The notes under the pieces are model-generated. The model did not search any database, had not been told where the DNA came from, and saw only the letters and a program-made list of their open reading frames with translations. Source: Phycisphaerae bacterium (GTDB lineage: Bacteria; Planctomycetota; Phycisphaerae; Sedimentisphaerales; Anaerohalosphaeraceae). Taken from it: a stretch of 54,593 bases of DNA. Positions 33,649 through 41,654 of this stretch are shown here, in pieces; positions within the stretch are counted from its first letter, which is position 1, and each line of letters starts with the position of its first letter. The position numbers and the translations under genes were made by a program. The stretch is taken from positions 1 through 54,593 of the forward strand of contig JAAYCR010000043.1 of assembly GCA_012729675.1 (NCBI GenBank). The letters are read 5' to 3'.

Positions 33649-34464
33649 TTACCGCAACAGTGTCAGGGCCATCTGAGGCATCATGTTGGCCTGTGACAGC
33701 ATCGAAACGCCGGCCTGAGCCAGTACCTGGTTGCGCGTCAGGGACGCCATTTCAGTCGCAACATCCACGTCCGAAACGCGGGACTCGGAAGCCATCATGT
33801 TTTCCGTCTGAATGTTCAGCACTTCACTGGTGCTTTCCAGACGGTTCATCATATAACCGAACATCGCACGGGCGCTGTCCTTAGTGATGATCGCATTCGT
33901 AAGCGTGCCCATTGCGGAAATGGCACTGTCCTGACTGGAAATCTTGACCGAATCCACAAGGCCCAGTGCTGAACTTTGGACATCGACGGACCGAACAGAA
34001 ATCGTCTCGTCCGAGCCGAAGTGAACGGTCGCCGCGGTGGCCGAGTCTGTGTTGAGCAGGTTGATGCTGTTGAAATTGGCGCTTCGTGCAATACGATTGA
34101 TTTCCGCCCGCATCTGCTGGAACTCATTGTTCATAATCCGACGCTGTTCGTCCGAATACGAACCGGTTGCCGCCTGCTCGGCCAGCTCCTTCATACGAAT
34201 CAGCGCGTTGTCGACGACCGCCATCGCGCCTTCCATCGTCTGAAGCATGCTGATCGCGTCATTGGCGTTACGTGTGCCTTGCTTGAGCACGGCAATATCC
34301 GCCCGCATCAATTCGCGAACGGCCAGACCCGCCGCATCGTCCTTGGCACTGTTGATGCGAAGACCGCTGGACAACCGCTCGATAGATTTGGACAGAGCGC
34401 CATAACTCATACCCAAATGCCGTGCGGCGTTTTCCGCCATTAAATTGTTCTTGATTGCTAACAT
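33649..34464 (-). CDS. Flagellin (copy 1)
   Basis: This 271-aa flagellin has only the D0/D1 domains: N-terminal IKNNLMAENAARHLG, ERLSSGLRINSAKDDAAGLAV, RNANDAISMLQTMEGAM, and C-terminal ENMMASESRVSDVDVATEMA plus QANMMPQMALTLLR. The central part is only about 90 residues and lacks a large surface domain. AGGAG precedes the ATG at 9 bases. A sigma-28-like promoter lies at 34567-34593. The protein is roughly 80 percent identical by eye to copy 2. Confidence 0.95.
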   Translation of the reverse strand: MLAIKNNLMAENAARHLGMSYGALSKSIERLSSGLRINSAKDDAAGLAVRELMRADIAVLKQGTRNANDAISMLQTMEGAMAVVDNALIRMKELAEQAATGSYSDEQRRIMNNEFQQMRAEINRIARSANFNSINLLNTDSATAATVHFGSDETISVRSVDVQSSALGLVDSVKISSQDSAISAMGTLTNAIITKDSARAMFGYMMNRLESTSEVLNIQTENMMASESRVSDVDVATEMASLTRNQVLAQAGVSMLSQANMMPQMALTLLR

Positions 34465-34566
34465 TTCTTTTACTCCTAAATAAGTGTTTTGAATGTGCCC
34501 CTGTCAGGACATTATCCGGATACACTGTTTACGGTATAAACGCCGCACACGCGACATTCTCTTTCA

Positions 34567-34593
34567 TTATCGACGCGAAAAACAGCTTCTTAA
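34567..34593 (-). promoter_or_regulatory. Sigma-28-type promoter of flagellin 1
   Basis: On the minus strand TTAAGAAG, 11 bases, GTCGATAA. This fits the sigma-28 form (TAAGTTTT-N11-GCCGATAA). Same -35 and near-identical -10 as the flagellin 2 promoter at 36316-36342. The leader to the ATG is about 95 bases. Confidence 0.8.
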
Positions 34594-34852
34594 GCCCGTA
34601 AAACAGCATTAAAACCGGTTATTCGGCAACGCCCGATAGTGCATCGGCGGACGGGGGTAATAGCAGGTCAGGCCCGACAAAAATTTTTAAAAAAAAATTC
34701 CGGCACCTTTGTATGGAAATGACGATAAAATTGTGTGTCGATGTCAAAAAAAGCGTATATCATTGGGAGTACTGACATTTTTATCGGGCCGCCCGACCGA
34801 ATTCCTCTCTAAAACCTTTTTTCTGCAATCGGACAATCCGGCTGTTATGCGC

Positions 34853-34882
34853 ATAAAAAAAGCTTTGCTTAACGCAAAGCTT
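34853..34882 (-). terminator. Intrinsic terminator after fliS 2
   Basis: On the minus strand AAGCTTTGC, loop GTTAA, GCAAAGCTT followed by TTTTTT. A perfect 9-bp stem with a T-run, 25 bases downstream of the fliS 2 stop. Confidence 0.85.
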
Positions 34883-34907
34883 GTCTGTTGTGCTGTGTTA
34901 CTGATAA

Positions 34908-35267
34908 TCAGAGGCTGATTTTACGCCACGCTCCGGATAAATCGTCCAGCATCCCGATCACTTTATCAATCATAGCCGCGTCGTTTTTCAGATTGGCATC
35001 ACCCAAATACCGCCAGATAAAATTGTACAGGGACCGGAGATTCTGTGCGATGCGCCCCCCCTTCTCCATATTCAGCGACGTATTCAGCTCAAATACGATA
35101 TCGCGCGCCTTGTTGATATAACGATTTCGGGCCGGAATATCATTGGCCCGGATGCTTTCCTGTGCCTGGCGAAGAAACGTGACGGCGCCGTCGTAAAGCA
35201 TCACAATCAAACGCCCCTGATGTTGTGTGGTAACAGCATTTTCTTGATATGTGGCTACTGCATTCAT
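34908..35267 (-). CDS. fliS: Flagellin chaperone FliS (copy 2)
   Basis: This 119-aa FliS paralogue has YQENAVTTQHQGRLIVMLYDGAVTFLRQAQ and LRSLYNFIWRYLGDANLKND. AAGGAG lies before the ATG. It follows flagellin 2 with a hairpin in the 128-base spacer. Together with 33144-33503 it shows duplication of the whole flagellin-fliS cassette. Confidence 0.92.
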   Translation of the reverse strand: MNAVATYQENAVTTQHQGRLIVMLYDGAVTFLRQAQESIRANDIPARNRYINKARDIVFELNTSLNMEKGGRIAQNLRSLYNFIWRYLGDANLKNDAAMIDKVIGMLDDLSGAWRKISL

Positions 35268-35333
35268 TGGTCACTCCTTACAAAACACAACCCATTGAAG
35301 AATCATAACAATAATTAAACAGTTCTTATGAGA

Positions 35334-35368
35334 GGGGTCGGTCCGGCTGCTCAGAGCCGAACCGCCCC
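35334..35368 (-). terminator. Hairpin in the flagellin 2-fliS 2 spacer
   Basis: GGGG(T)CGGTCCGGCT pairs with AGCCGAACCGCCCC around a short loop; no T-run follows. It parallels the 33592-33629 hairpin and could give more flagellin than chaperone by attenuation. Confidence 0.5.
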
Positions 35369-35395
35369 GTACTCATGGTAAGAAGTCTATTTAGC

Positions 35396-36211
35396 TTAAC
35401 GCAGCAGCGTCAGCGCCATTTGCGGCATCATATTGGCCTGCGAGAGCATGGCCACGCCGGCCTGCGACAACACCTGGTTGCGGGTCAGGGCCGCCATTTC
35501 GGTCGCCACATCCACGTCCGAGATACGCGACTCGGCAGCCATCAGGTTTTCCGACTGGATGTTAAGCACCTCGCTGGTGCTTTCCAGGCGGTTCATCATA
35601 TACCCGAACATCGCACGGGCACTGTCTTTAAGAATAATCGCATTATAGACCGTATCCAGCGCCGAAATGGCACTGTCCTGATCTGCAATCGAAACCGAGT
35701 CTGTCAGGCCCAGTGCGGAACTCTGCACATCGACGGCCCCGACATTAATCGTCTCCTCGGAGCCAAAGTGAATTGTCGCGGCGGTGGCCGAATCGACATT
35801 CAGCAGATTGATGCTGTTGAACTCCGTACTACGCGAAATACGGTTGATTTCGCTGCGCATCTGCTCGAACTCGTTGTTCATAATCCGACGCTGCTCGGGT
35901 GAATAGGATCCCGTCGCGGCCTGCTCGGCCAACTCCATCATACGCACAAGAATTGAGTCGATGGAACCCAGCGCCCCTTCCATTGTCTGGAGCATGCTGA
36001 TTGCGTCGTTAGCGTTGCGTGCCCCTTGTTTGAGCACGGCGATGTCCGCTCGCATCAATTCGCGGACGGCCAGCCCCGCCGCGTCGTCCTTGGCGCTGTT
36101 GATCCGCAAACCGCTGCTGAGCCGCTCCACCGATTGGGCCAGAGCCGAATAACTGCGGCCTAAGTGCCGGGCAGCGCTTTCTGCCATTAAGTTGTTTTTA
36201 ATTGCTAACAT
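35396..36211 (-). CDS. Flagellin (copy 2)
   Basis: A 271-aa flagellin of the same D0/D1-only type as copy 1. Differences cluster in the middle (about residues 80-200) while both ends are nearly identical, as required for filament packing. An AAGGAG site lies before the ATG. Sigma-28-type promoter at 36316-36342. Two near-identical subunits suggest mixed or regionally arranged filaments. Confidence 0.95.
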   Translation of the reverse strand: MLAIKNNLMAESAARHLGRSYSALAQSVERLSSGLRINSAKDDAAGLAVRELMRADIAVLKQGARNANDAISMLQTMEGALGSIDSILVRMMELAEQAATGSYSPEQRRIMNNEFEQMRSEINRISRSTEFNSINLLNVDSATAATIHFGSEETINVGAVDVQSSALGLTDSVSIADQDSAISALDTVYNAIILKDSARAMFGYMMNRLESTSEVLNIQSENLMAAESRISDVDVATEMAALTRNQVLSQAGVAMLSQANMMPQMALTLLR

Positions 36212-36315
36212 ACTAAATTCTCCTTACCACGTTGAATTAAGTTTTACAAAACGACCATTTCCGACAAATACAAGTCTCCGATAAAAACCGTTCCTGAGCG
36301 TCGATTCAAAATACA

Positions 36316-36342
36316 TTATCGGAGATGTTTTTGCCTTCTTAA
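36316..36342 (-). promoter_or_regulatory. Sigma-28-type promoter of flagellin 2
   Basis: On the minus strand TTAAGAAG, 11 bases, TCCGATAA. Identical -35 and spacing to the flagellin 1 promoter. The leader is about 100 bases. Confidence 0.8.
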
Positions 36343-36407
36343 GGGATTTGTGAACAATATTTTCTGATTCCAATAAAAATGTGACTGCTTTATACAGGAT
36401 GCATTTT

Positions 36408-36426
36408 TTATCGGAACGTTCGATAA
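36408..36426. promoter_or_regulatory. 19-bp near-perfect palindrome upstream of hydE
   Basis: TTATCGGAACGTTCGATAA is close to its own reverse complement. It lies in the divergent spacer between flagellin 2 and hydE and could be an operator for either. Both halves contain CGATAA, the sigma-28 -10 core, so it may instead be a fortuitous echo of that sequence. Confidence 0.4.
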
Positions 36427-36607
36427 TGTTTCAGCTCTTCTGTCCGGTCGTCCCACGCCATTTTGACTCCGGCCAGCCAACCTTTTATCGGCCGAGCCGT
36501 ATAAGTTGCCATGGCAGACGGAGGTGTGTCGAAAAACGCTGGCAAAAGTCCCAAAAGACGTTAGAGTATCGACTCGGCAGAAAAAACACGATATTGAGGT
36601 AAAATGG

Positions 36608-37651
36608 ATGATACCGCTAAATCTGGAAACAATTGAAGAATGGCTTCGCCAGACTGACGAAATCCGTCTGGAACCGCTTTGGGCGGAGGCGGACGCGGTG
36701 CGTAAGGCACACGTCGGGGACGCGGTGCATTTGCGGGGATTAATTGAGATTTCAAACTACTGCATCCGGCAGTGTGCCTATTGCGGGCTTTCGGTGACCA
36801 ATACCCAGCTTGAGCGATACCGGATGACCGATGACGAGATTTTGGATTGCGCCCGGCAGGCCCGTGATTTCGGCTATGGAACGGTTGTGCTGCAGGCGGG
36901 GGAAGACTACGGCCTTGAGGCCGAGCGGATTGCCGGGCTGGTGCGGGCAATTAAATCTCAACTGTCGCTGGCCGTGACGCTGAGCTTGGGCGAGCGGCCA
37001 TACGAAGACCTCGCGGCATGGCGTAAAGCCGGCGCGGATAGGTACTTATTGCGATTTGAAACCTCCGATAAAGAACTTTATGCGAGCATTCACCCTCCGC
37101 GTCCGGGGCAGACGGTTGACCGGATGGCGATACTCCGTCACCTGCGAATGCTGGGATACGAGGTCGGCAGCGGGGTGATGATCGGGATTCCCGGCCAGAG
37201 CTATCGGACATTGGCACACGACATTTTGCACTTTGAGTCGTTTGATTTCGACATGATCGGCGTCGGGCCGTATATTCCCAACCCACAGACGCCGCTGGGA
37301 CGGGGTGAAATCGCTGTCCCGATTGCCGAGGAAGACCAAGTGCCGAGCGATGAACTGATGACCTATAAGGTCATTGCGCTGACACGACTGGTCTGCCCGC
37401 AAGCGAATATTCCCAGTACGACCGCCCTGGCGACGATCAATCGCGAGTCGGGACGGGAACTGGGGCTGATGCGCGGGGCTAATATCGTCATGCCCAATAT
37501 GACACCCGTGGCGTACCGCACACGCTACGAGATTTACCCCGGTAAGGCCTGCATCAATGAGACAGCCCAAGCCTGTCAGGGATGTCTGAAGGGGCGGATT
37601 AGCGCCATCGGCCGCGTTGTCGGCGACGGCCCCGGCGGGCGAATCCGCTGA
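36608..37651 (+). CDS. hydE: [FeFe]-hydrogenase maturase HydE (radical SAM)
   Basis: HydE is a radical S-adenosylmethionine enzyme that helps build the dithiolate/diiron part of the H-cluster. I start at ATG 36608 (347 aa), with GAGGT upstream; a longer frame from 36506 adds non-homologous residues. Motifs: LRGLIEISNYCIRQCAYCG (CX3CX2C for the [4Fe-4S] cluster), TVVLQAGEDYG, VTLSLGERPYEDL, AGADRYLLRFETSD, GVMIGIPGQSY, MIGVGPYIPNPQTPLG, MPNMTP and the C-terminal YPGKACI..C..C. All fit HydE rather than BioB or PylB. HydF and HydG genes are not in the window. The organism thus encodes maturation genes for both hydrogenase types. Confidence 0.9.
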   Translation: MIPLNLETIEEWLRQTDEIRLEPLWAEADAVRKAHVGDAVHLRGLIEISNYCIRQCAYCGLSVTNTQLERYRMTDDEILDCARQARDFGYGTVVLQAGEDYGLEAERIAGLVRAIKSQLSLAVTLSLGERPYEDLAAWRKAGADRYLLRFETSDKELYASIHPPRPGQTVDRMAILRHLRMLGYEVGSGVMIGIPGQSYRTLAHDILHFESFDFDMIGVGPYIPNPQTPLGRGEIAVPIAEEDQVPSDELMTYKVIALTRLVCPQANIPSTTALATINRESGRELGLMRGANIVMPNMTPVAYRTRYEIYPGKACINETAQACQGCLKGRISAIGRVVGDGPGGRIR

Positions 37652-37760
37652 AGCCACGGCCTGGTTGGATTGGCATAATAATGCGTCGTCAAAATACAAG
37701 ATACGCAATAGATTACCCCGATTTCACTGACGCACGAATTATCTTGATGGCGTTGGCTTT

Positions 37761-38882
37761 TTATCCGTTGGCCAGACGGCACAGGATTTCAGCGCCCTGC
37801 CGCAATTTTTCTTCGCTCGTGGTGTAGCACATTCTAAAATGCGTATCCCGTTCGCTGAAGACGTTGCCGGGGATGATCAGCACGTTGTGGGCGATGGCGT
37901 CTTTGACAAACTCGGTGGCCGAGGCGTACCGATCCGGCTTTTGCGCAAACATATAAAACGCCCCGCCGGGTTTGTGCAGTTTGAACGTGCCTTTCAGGCC
38001 GTCATAGAGCGTATCGCGCTTGACGCGGTACGCCTCGACGTAGCTGCGCATATCCTGTGCCAGCGCCGTCGGCAGCGCACACTGGAACGGAGTGGGCGCA
38101 CAGACAAACGTATATTGCTGGATCATCAGCATCGATTCCATCAGCGACGCCAGCGCCTCCGAGCAGGCCGCGTACCCCATCCGCCAGCCGGTCATGCCGA
38201 AGCTCTTGCCGAAGCCCTTGAACAGCACCGTCTTGTCGTAATACTTGCCGATGCACAGATGCTCGGCCTCATAGCTGAACATATCGTAGATTTCGTCGCT
38301 GAGCAGGATGATGTCCCGCTTTCGGGCAATGTCAACGACCGCCTTGATCTCATCTTCCGAATAAACCCCGCCGGTCGGATTGGAAGGCGAGTTCAGGATG
38401 ATCAGCTTGGTCTTGTCCGTTACGGACGCGGCGATCTTTTCAACCGGCAGCTTAAAATCCGGATAGCTATCGACATACACGCACGTCCCGCCCAGCATCC
38501 GCACCAAGTGCTTGTACATCACAAAATACGGATCGGGCACAACGATCTCATCGCCGGGGTTGATCAGCGCCATAAACGCCAGCAGCAGTCCGCCGGTGAC
38601 GCCGTTGGTCAGCATCACCCGCGGCTTGTCCCAGCCGGTCTCGGCGACCACCTTCGGACAGAGTTGTTCCAGGATCGCCGCCTCCCCGGCCGTCTGCGAA
38701 TAGCGATTCAGACCGTTGCGGATGGCTTCGATGGCCGCATCCTTGACCGGTTCCGGCACATCAAATTCCGGCTGTCCGATAGACAGGTTGATCGGGTCTT
38801 CGAGCGTCGCCCCCAGCGCAAAGACCTTGCGGATGCCGCTGGCGTCGATCAGTTTGGTACGGTCTGCCAAGTAGTTCTTCAT
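37761..38882 (-). CDS. Class I/II pyridoxal-phosphate aminotransferase
   Basis: The 373-aa aminotransferase is aspartate-aminotransferase-like. Motifs: INLSIGQPEFDVPEPV, NGLNRYSQTAGEAAILE, LTNGVTGGLLLA, ILNSPSNPTGGVYSEDEI, SDEIYDMFSY and the PLP-Lys region FKGFGKSFGMTGWRMGY. It also has the substrate-carboxylate Arg region (HFRMCYTTSEE). The start MKNYLADRTKLIDASGIRKV fits this subgroup. Substrate cannot be told from sequence; aspartate, aromatic or alanine are possible. A small palindromic repeat and the PVC small basic protein lie upstream. Confidence 0.88.
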   Translation of the reverse strand: MKNYLADRTKLIDASGIRKVFALGATLEDPINLSIGQPEFDVPEPVKDAAIEAIRNGLNRYSQTAGEAAILEQLCPKVVAETGWDKPRVMLTNGVTGGLLLAFMALINPGDEIVVPDPYFVMYKHLVRMLGGTCVYVDSYPDFKLPVEKIAASVTDKTKLIILNSPSNPTGGVYSEDEIKAVVDIARKRDIILLSDEIYDMFSYEAEHLCIGKYYDKTVLFKGFGKSFGMTGWRMGYAACSEALASLMESMLMIQQYTFVCAPTPFQCALPTALAQDMRSYVEAYRVKRDTLYDGLKGTFKLHKPGGAFYMFAQKPDRYASATEFVKDAIAHNVLIIPGNVFSERDTHFRMCYTTSEEKLRQGAEILCRLANG

Positions 38883-38904
38883 CGGTTTCTCGTTTCTTTA
38901 ACCG

Positions 38905-38960
38905 GTATCGCCGGCATCTTGCCGGCTGCAGAAGTTATGCCGGCTGGAAGCCGGCGATAC
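38905..38960. repeat. GCCGGC-type imperfect palindrome
   Basis: GTATCGCCGGCATCTTGCCGGC is the left arm and GCCGGCTGGAAGCCGGCGATAC the right arm, near-perfect inverted repeats around TGCAGAAGTTAT. Its translation (AGILPA..MPAGSRRY) is a type often seen when such repeats are annotated as protein by mistake. Confidence 0.65.
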
Positions 38961-39047
38961 AATGGTTACGCGCAACAGAATGCCGCCCGCAGGAGAACGC
39001 TTTTCCACACGGCGCGGCAGGATTGCACAGAACGTTAGACTCTGTAC

Positions 39048-39209
39048 TTAGGCCAATTTGCGGTGGGCGACCTTCGGCAGCCCAAGCACCTTGTCGCCTT
39101 CAGCCCAGCGTTCCTCGACTTTGAGGGTCTTGATACGCTCTTCGCGCGACAGCACATTACGATGGCGCTTCAGCGCACTTTTAACTTTCAATGACGGATC
39201 AATCGACAT
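39048..39209 (-). CDS. Small basic protein of PVC type
   Basis: The 53-aa protein reads MSIDPSLKVKSALKRHRNVL, then SREERIKTLK and ends GDKVLGLPKVAHRKLA. It is rich in Lys and Arg. The 'MSID.SLK.K..L.RHRNVL.R.ERI..L' pattern and the GLPKV end match the small basic protein family of Planctomycetota/Verrucomicrobiota/Chlamydiota, thought to be ribosome-associated; the role is not established. A GGAGACG ribosome binding site precedes ATG 39209. This short gene is easily missed. Confidence 0.85.
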   Translation of the reverse strand: MSIDPSLKVKSALKRHRNVLSREERIKTLKVEERWAEGDKVLGLPKVAHRKLA

Positions 39210-39230
39210 TATCGTCTCCTGAAAAATTGG

Positions 39231-40058
39231 TTATTGCCTTAACATTCCATAAGCGTCCTGAAACGGCTCAGCGCCAAACTGCCTGTCGCCGGTTTCAACC
39301 GCATATCGCTTTCCGACTGTTCGGATTCGCTGTAACATCGCATGGCCGTCGGTGCCGGTTCGATTCGGATTTTCGAATCGGTCCCGCGTGACCAGATAAC
39401 TGCCGCCGCCGAGACGAATTATCGCGGTGTCGATGCCGTTTTGGGCGAAAAAGTCCCGCACCGGCAGCAATTCACTTTCCCGCGACGCCGTAATGTACTG
39501 AACCACAATGACATTATTGCCCGTCTGCGTCGGCGGACTAACCACCGGCGGCGGTGTCGGCGTCGGTTCGGGCGTCCGCGGTACGCGCGGCGTCGTCGGC
39601 TCGACTACCGGACGGGGTTCCACCGGCGGCGGGGTTTCGTCCGGCGGTTGCTGGGAGACCTGCTCGTCGCCTGGCGGAAGAGAAGGTTTCAATCCAATAA
39701 GGGCTTTCCCGACCCAAAACACCGCTATAACTACCGCCGCTGTCGCCAGAATCGCTCCGATCCCCAACAGCACCGGCCGTACGCGGGCAAACAACACCTG
39801 CGGAAGCAGGTTTTTGCGCAAAGACGACACCCGAAATCGAGCTTTCGGCTTTTGATAACGCTCAAAAAGGGCGGATTTTTCGGTCAGCGTCGGCTTTTTT
39901 CCTAACATCTCATGTGCCGGATCCAGCCGCGGCCTGTGCGATTGCCCCTCGGCCTGACGATCCGAACGCATTTGTCCGGTCTTCAGCCCTTGGGCAATTT
40001 TCGCCTGTCCCTGACGAATGGCGTCGCGCAGTTCGGAAAAATTAGGTTCCCGACCCAT
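39231..40058 (-). CDS. Single-pass membrane protein with Pro-rich linker and SPOR-like tip
   Basis: ATG 40058 gives 275 aa. The cytoplasmic part (1-95) is polar and basic. A membrane helix follows (about 100-123: LLGIGAILATAAVVIAVFWVG), then a linker very rich in Pro, Glu and Thr (about 130-185), and a small C-terminal domain (about 185-275) with NNVIVVQYITASRESELLPVRDFFAQNGIDTAIIRLGGGSYLVT. That fits a repeat-like SPOR/peptidoglycan-binding type domain, but it is an inference. A cell-envelope role is likely. The longer frame from 40193 is without ribosome binding site. Confidence 0.55.
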   Translation of the reverse strand: MGREPNFSELRDAIRQGQAKIAQGLKTGQMRSDRQAEGQSHRPRLDPAHEMLGKKPTLTEKSALFERYQKPKARFRVSSLRKNLLPQVLFARVRPVLLGIGAILATAAVVIAVFWVGKALIGLKPSLPPGDEQVSQQPPDETPPPVEPRPVVEPTTPRVPRTPEPTPTPPPVVSPPTQTGNNVIVVQYITASRESELLPVRDFFAQNGIDTAIIRLGGGSYLVTRDRFENPNRTGTDGHAMLQRIRTVGKRYAVETGDRQFGAEPFQDAYGMLRQ

Positions 40059-40232
40059 AATCCATATATTCCCTTCAGATACCCGAAATCGACCGTTCCG
40101 AGGAGAGTTCCCCGACGAATCGACTTCGAGATTCGTCCTTAAAACACAGTACTCTACATAATTTCGTGCCGATATGCAACCGGAAACTTTCAAAGAAATC
40201 GTTTTTTTGTGTTTCTTTTTCTGGTTATTGCC

Positions 40233-40261
40233 TTGACTTTCGCTTGTTGAGACGTTATAAA
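40233..40261 (+). promoter_or_regulatory. Sigma-70-type promoter of the rpmF-plsX-fab operon
   Basis: TTGACT, 17 bases, TATAAA. Transcription would start near 40268, leaving a leader of about 180 bases before rpmF. Confidence 0.75.
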
Positions 40262-40450
40262 CTCCCCTTTTCCAGATATTTTTGCTTTACGAAGCCCCTT
40301 GGATGATATATTAATGAAAGTGTTCAGGCGGGTTTTTTGAGTTTTCAGGGCATTCGGGCGTGTACCCGATGCCGCGGCGACAAAAAAAACATTTACCGAA
40401 CGCGAAACAGGACTTGTGTATCACTAATTTTAGCGGAGTTGAATTAAGTT

Positions 40451-40639
40451 ATGCTTCCAGTAAAAAAAATCAGTCGAACCAAGACGCGAAGCCGTCGAGC
40501 TCACCATGCGCTTAAGCCGGTGAACTATTCGTTGTGCAAAAAGTGCGGCTCAGCCAAGCTGCCCCACAGCGCCTGCGGCCAGTGCGGCTACCTCAACCCC
40601 AACATCACGCTCAAGCTCGCCGAGGAGGCCGAAAGCTAA
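40451..40639 (+). CDS. rpmF: 50S ribosomal protein L32
   Basis: The 62-aa protein has a very basic N-terminus (VKKISRTKTRSRRAHHAL) and a zinc ribbon (CKKCG ... CGQCG), as in L32 of the C+ form. The plsX gene begins 2 bases after the stop, the widely conserved rpmF-plsX arrangement that links translation with fatty-acid synthesis. Confidence 0.95.
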   Translation: MLPVKKISRTKTRSRRAHHALKPVNYSLCKKCGSAKLPHSACGQCGYLNPNITLKLAEEAES

Positions 40640-40640
40640 G

Positions 40641-41654
40641 ATGCGCATCGCAATCGACGCTATGGGTGGCGATTTTGCACCCGGTGAGATTGTCGCCGGG
40701 GCACTGCAGGGCAGGGAAGTCCTGGATGGCGGTGATGAAATCGTGTTGGTCGGCGACGAAGTCGTTTTGCGCCAGACGCTTGTCTCGCTCAAGGCGTCGC
40801 CCGACACCTTCCGCATTTTTCACGCCCCCGACATTATTGGGATGAACGAGTCGCCTATCGAGGCGATTCGTCACAAGCCCAAAAGTTCGATTGCCGTAAT
40901 GGCGCACGCCGCCTCGCACCGCCAGGTGGACGCCGTTCTGTCGGCGGGCAACACCGGCGCCTGTGTCGGCGCCTGCCAGCTTCGGATGCGCACGCTGCCC
41001 GGCGTTTCGCGCCCCGGCATCGCCGTGGTGCTGCCGACGTATGGCGGCCCGGTCACCATTTGCGACGTCGGCGCCAACATCGCCTGCAAGCCTCTGCATC
41101 TCTACCAATACGCCATTATGGCCAGCGTCTATGCCCGCGAAATGTTCGGCATCCTTTCGCCCCGCGTAGGGATGATGAATATCGGCGAAGAAGAGGCCAA
41201 AGGCACAGACCTCATCAAAAAAACGCGCGACCTGCTGAAAAACGACCCCAACATCAATTTCATCGGCAATCTGGAAGGACGCGATTTGTTCGAGGGAAAG
41301 TGCGACGTAGTCATCTGTGAAGGCTTCGTTGGCAACGTCATCCTCAAACTGTCCGAAGGCATGGCGAATATGATCTTCAACGCGATTCGCGTCGAACTGA
41401 TGACCCGCAACAAACTCTTGGGGCTGTGGTTCAAATCGATTGCCAAAAATATCTTCAAAAAATATGACTACCACGAGTACGGCGGCGCGCTGCTGCTGGG
41501 CGTCAACGGCACGTCCCTGATCTGCCACGGCTCCAGTAAGGCCCGCACCATCAAAAACGCGATTCGCGCCTGTAAAAAGTTTTACGACAAGAAAATCAAT
41601 GACCAGATCGTTAGTGCAATTTCCAAATCAGCGGTGACCAACAATGGTGCATAA
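40641..41654 (+). CDS. plsX: Phosphate acyltransferase PlsX
   Basis: PlsX makes acyl-phosphate from acyl-ACP for phospholipid synthesis. The 337-aa protein begins MRIAIDAMGGDFAPGEIVAGAL, with DAMGGDFAP the family signature, and has SAGNTGACVG and GVNGTSLICHGSSKA. Length is normal. It overlaps fabH by 11 bases. Confidence 0.95.
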   Translation: MRIAIDAMGGDFAPGEIVAGALQGREVLDGGDEIVLVGDEVVLRQTLVSLKASPDTFRIFHAPDIIGMNESPIEAIRHKPKSSIAVMAHAASHRQVDAVLSAGNTGACVGACQLRMRTLPGVSRPGIAVVLPTYGGPVTICDVGANIACKPLHLYQYAIMASVYAREMFGILSPRVGMMNIGEEEAKGTDLIKKTRDLLKNDPNINFIGNLEGRDLFEGKCDVVICEGFVGNVILKLSEGMANMIFNAIRVELMTRNKLLGLWFKSIAKNIFKKYDYHEYGGALLLGVNGTSLICHGSSKARTIKNAIRACKKFYDKKINDQIVSAISKSAVTNNGA

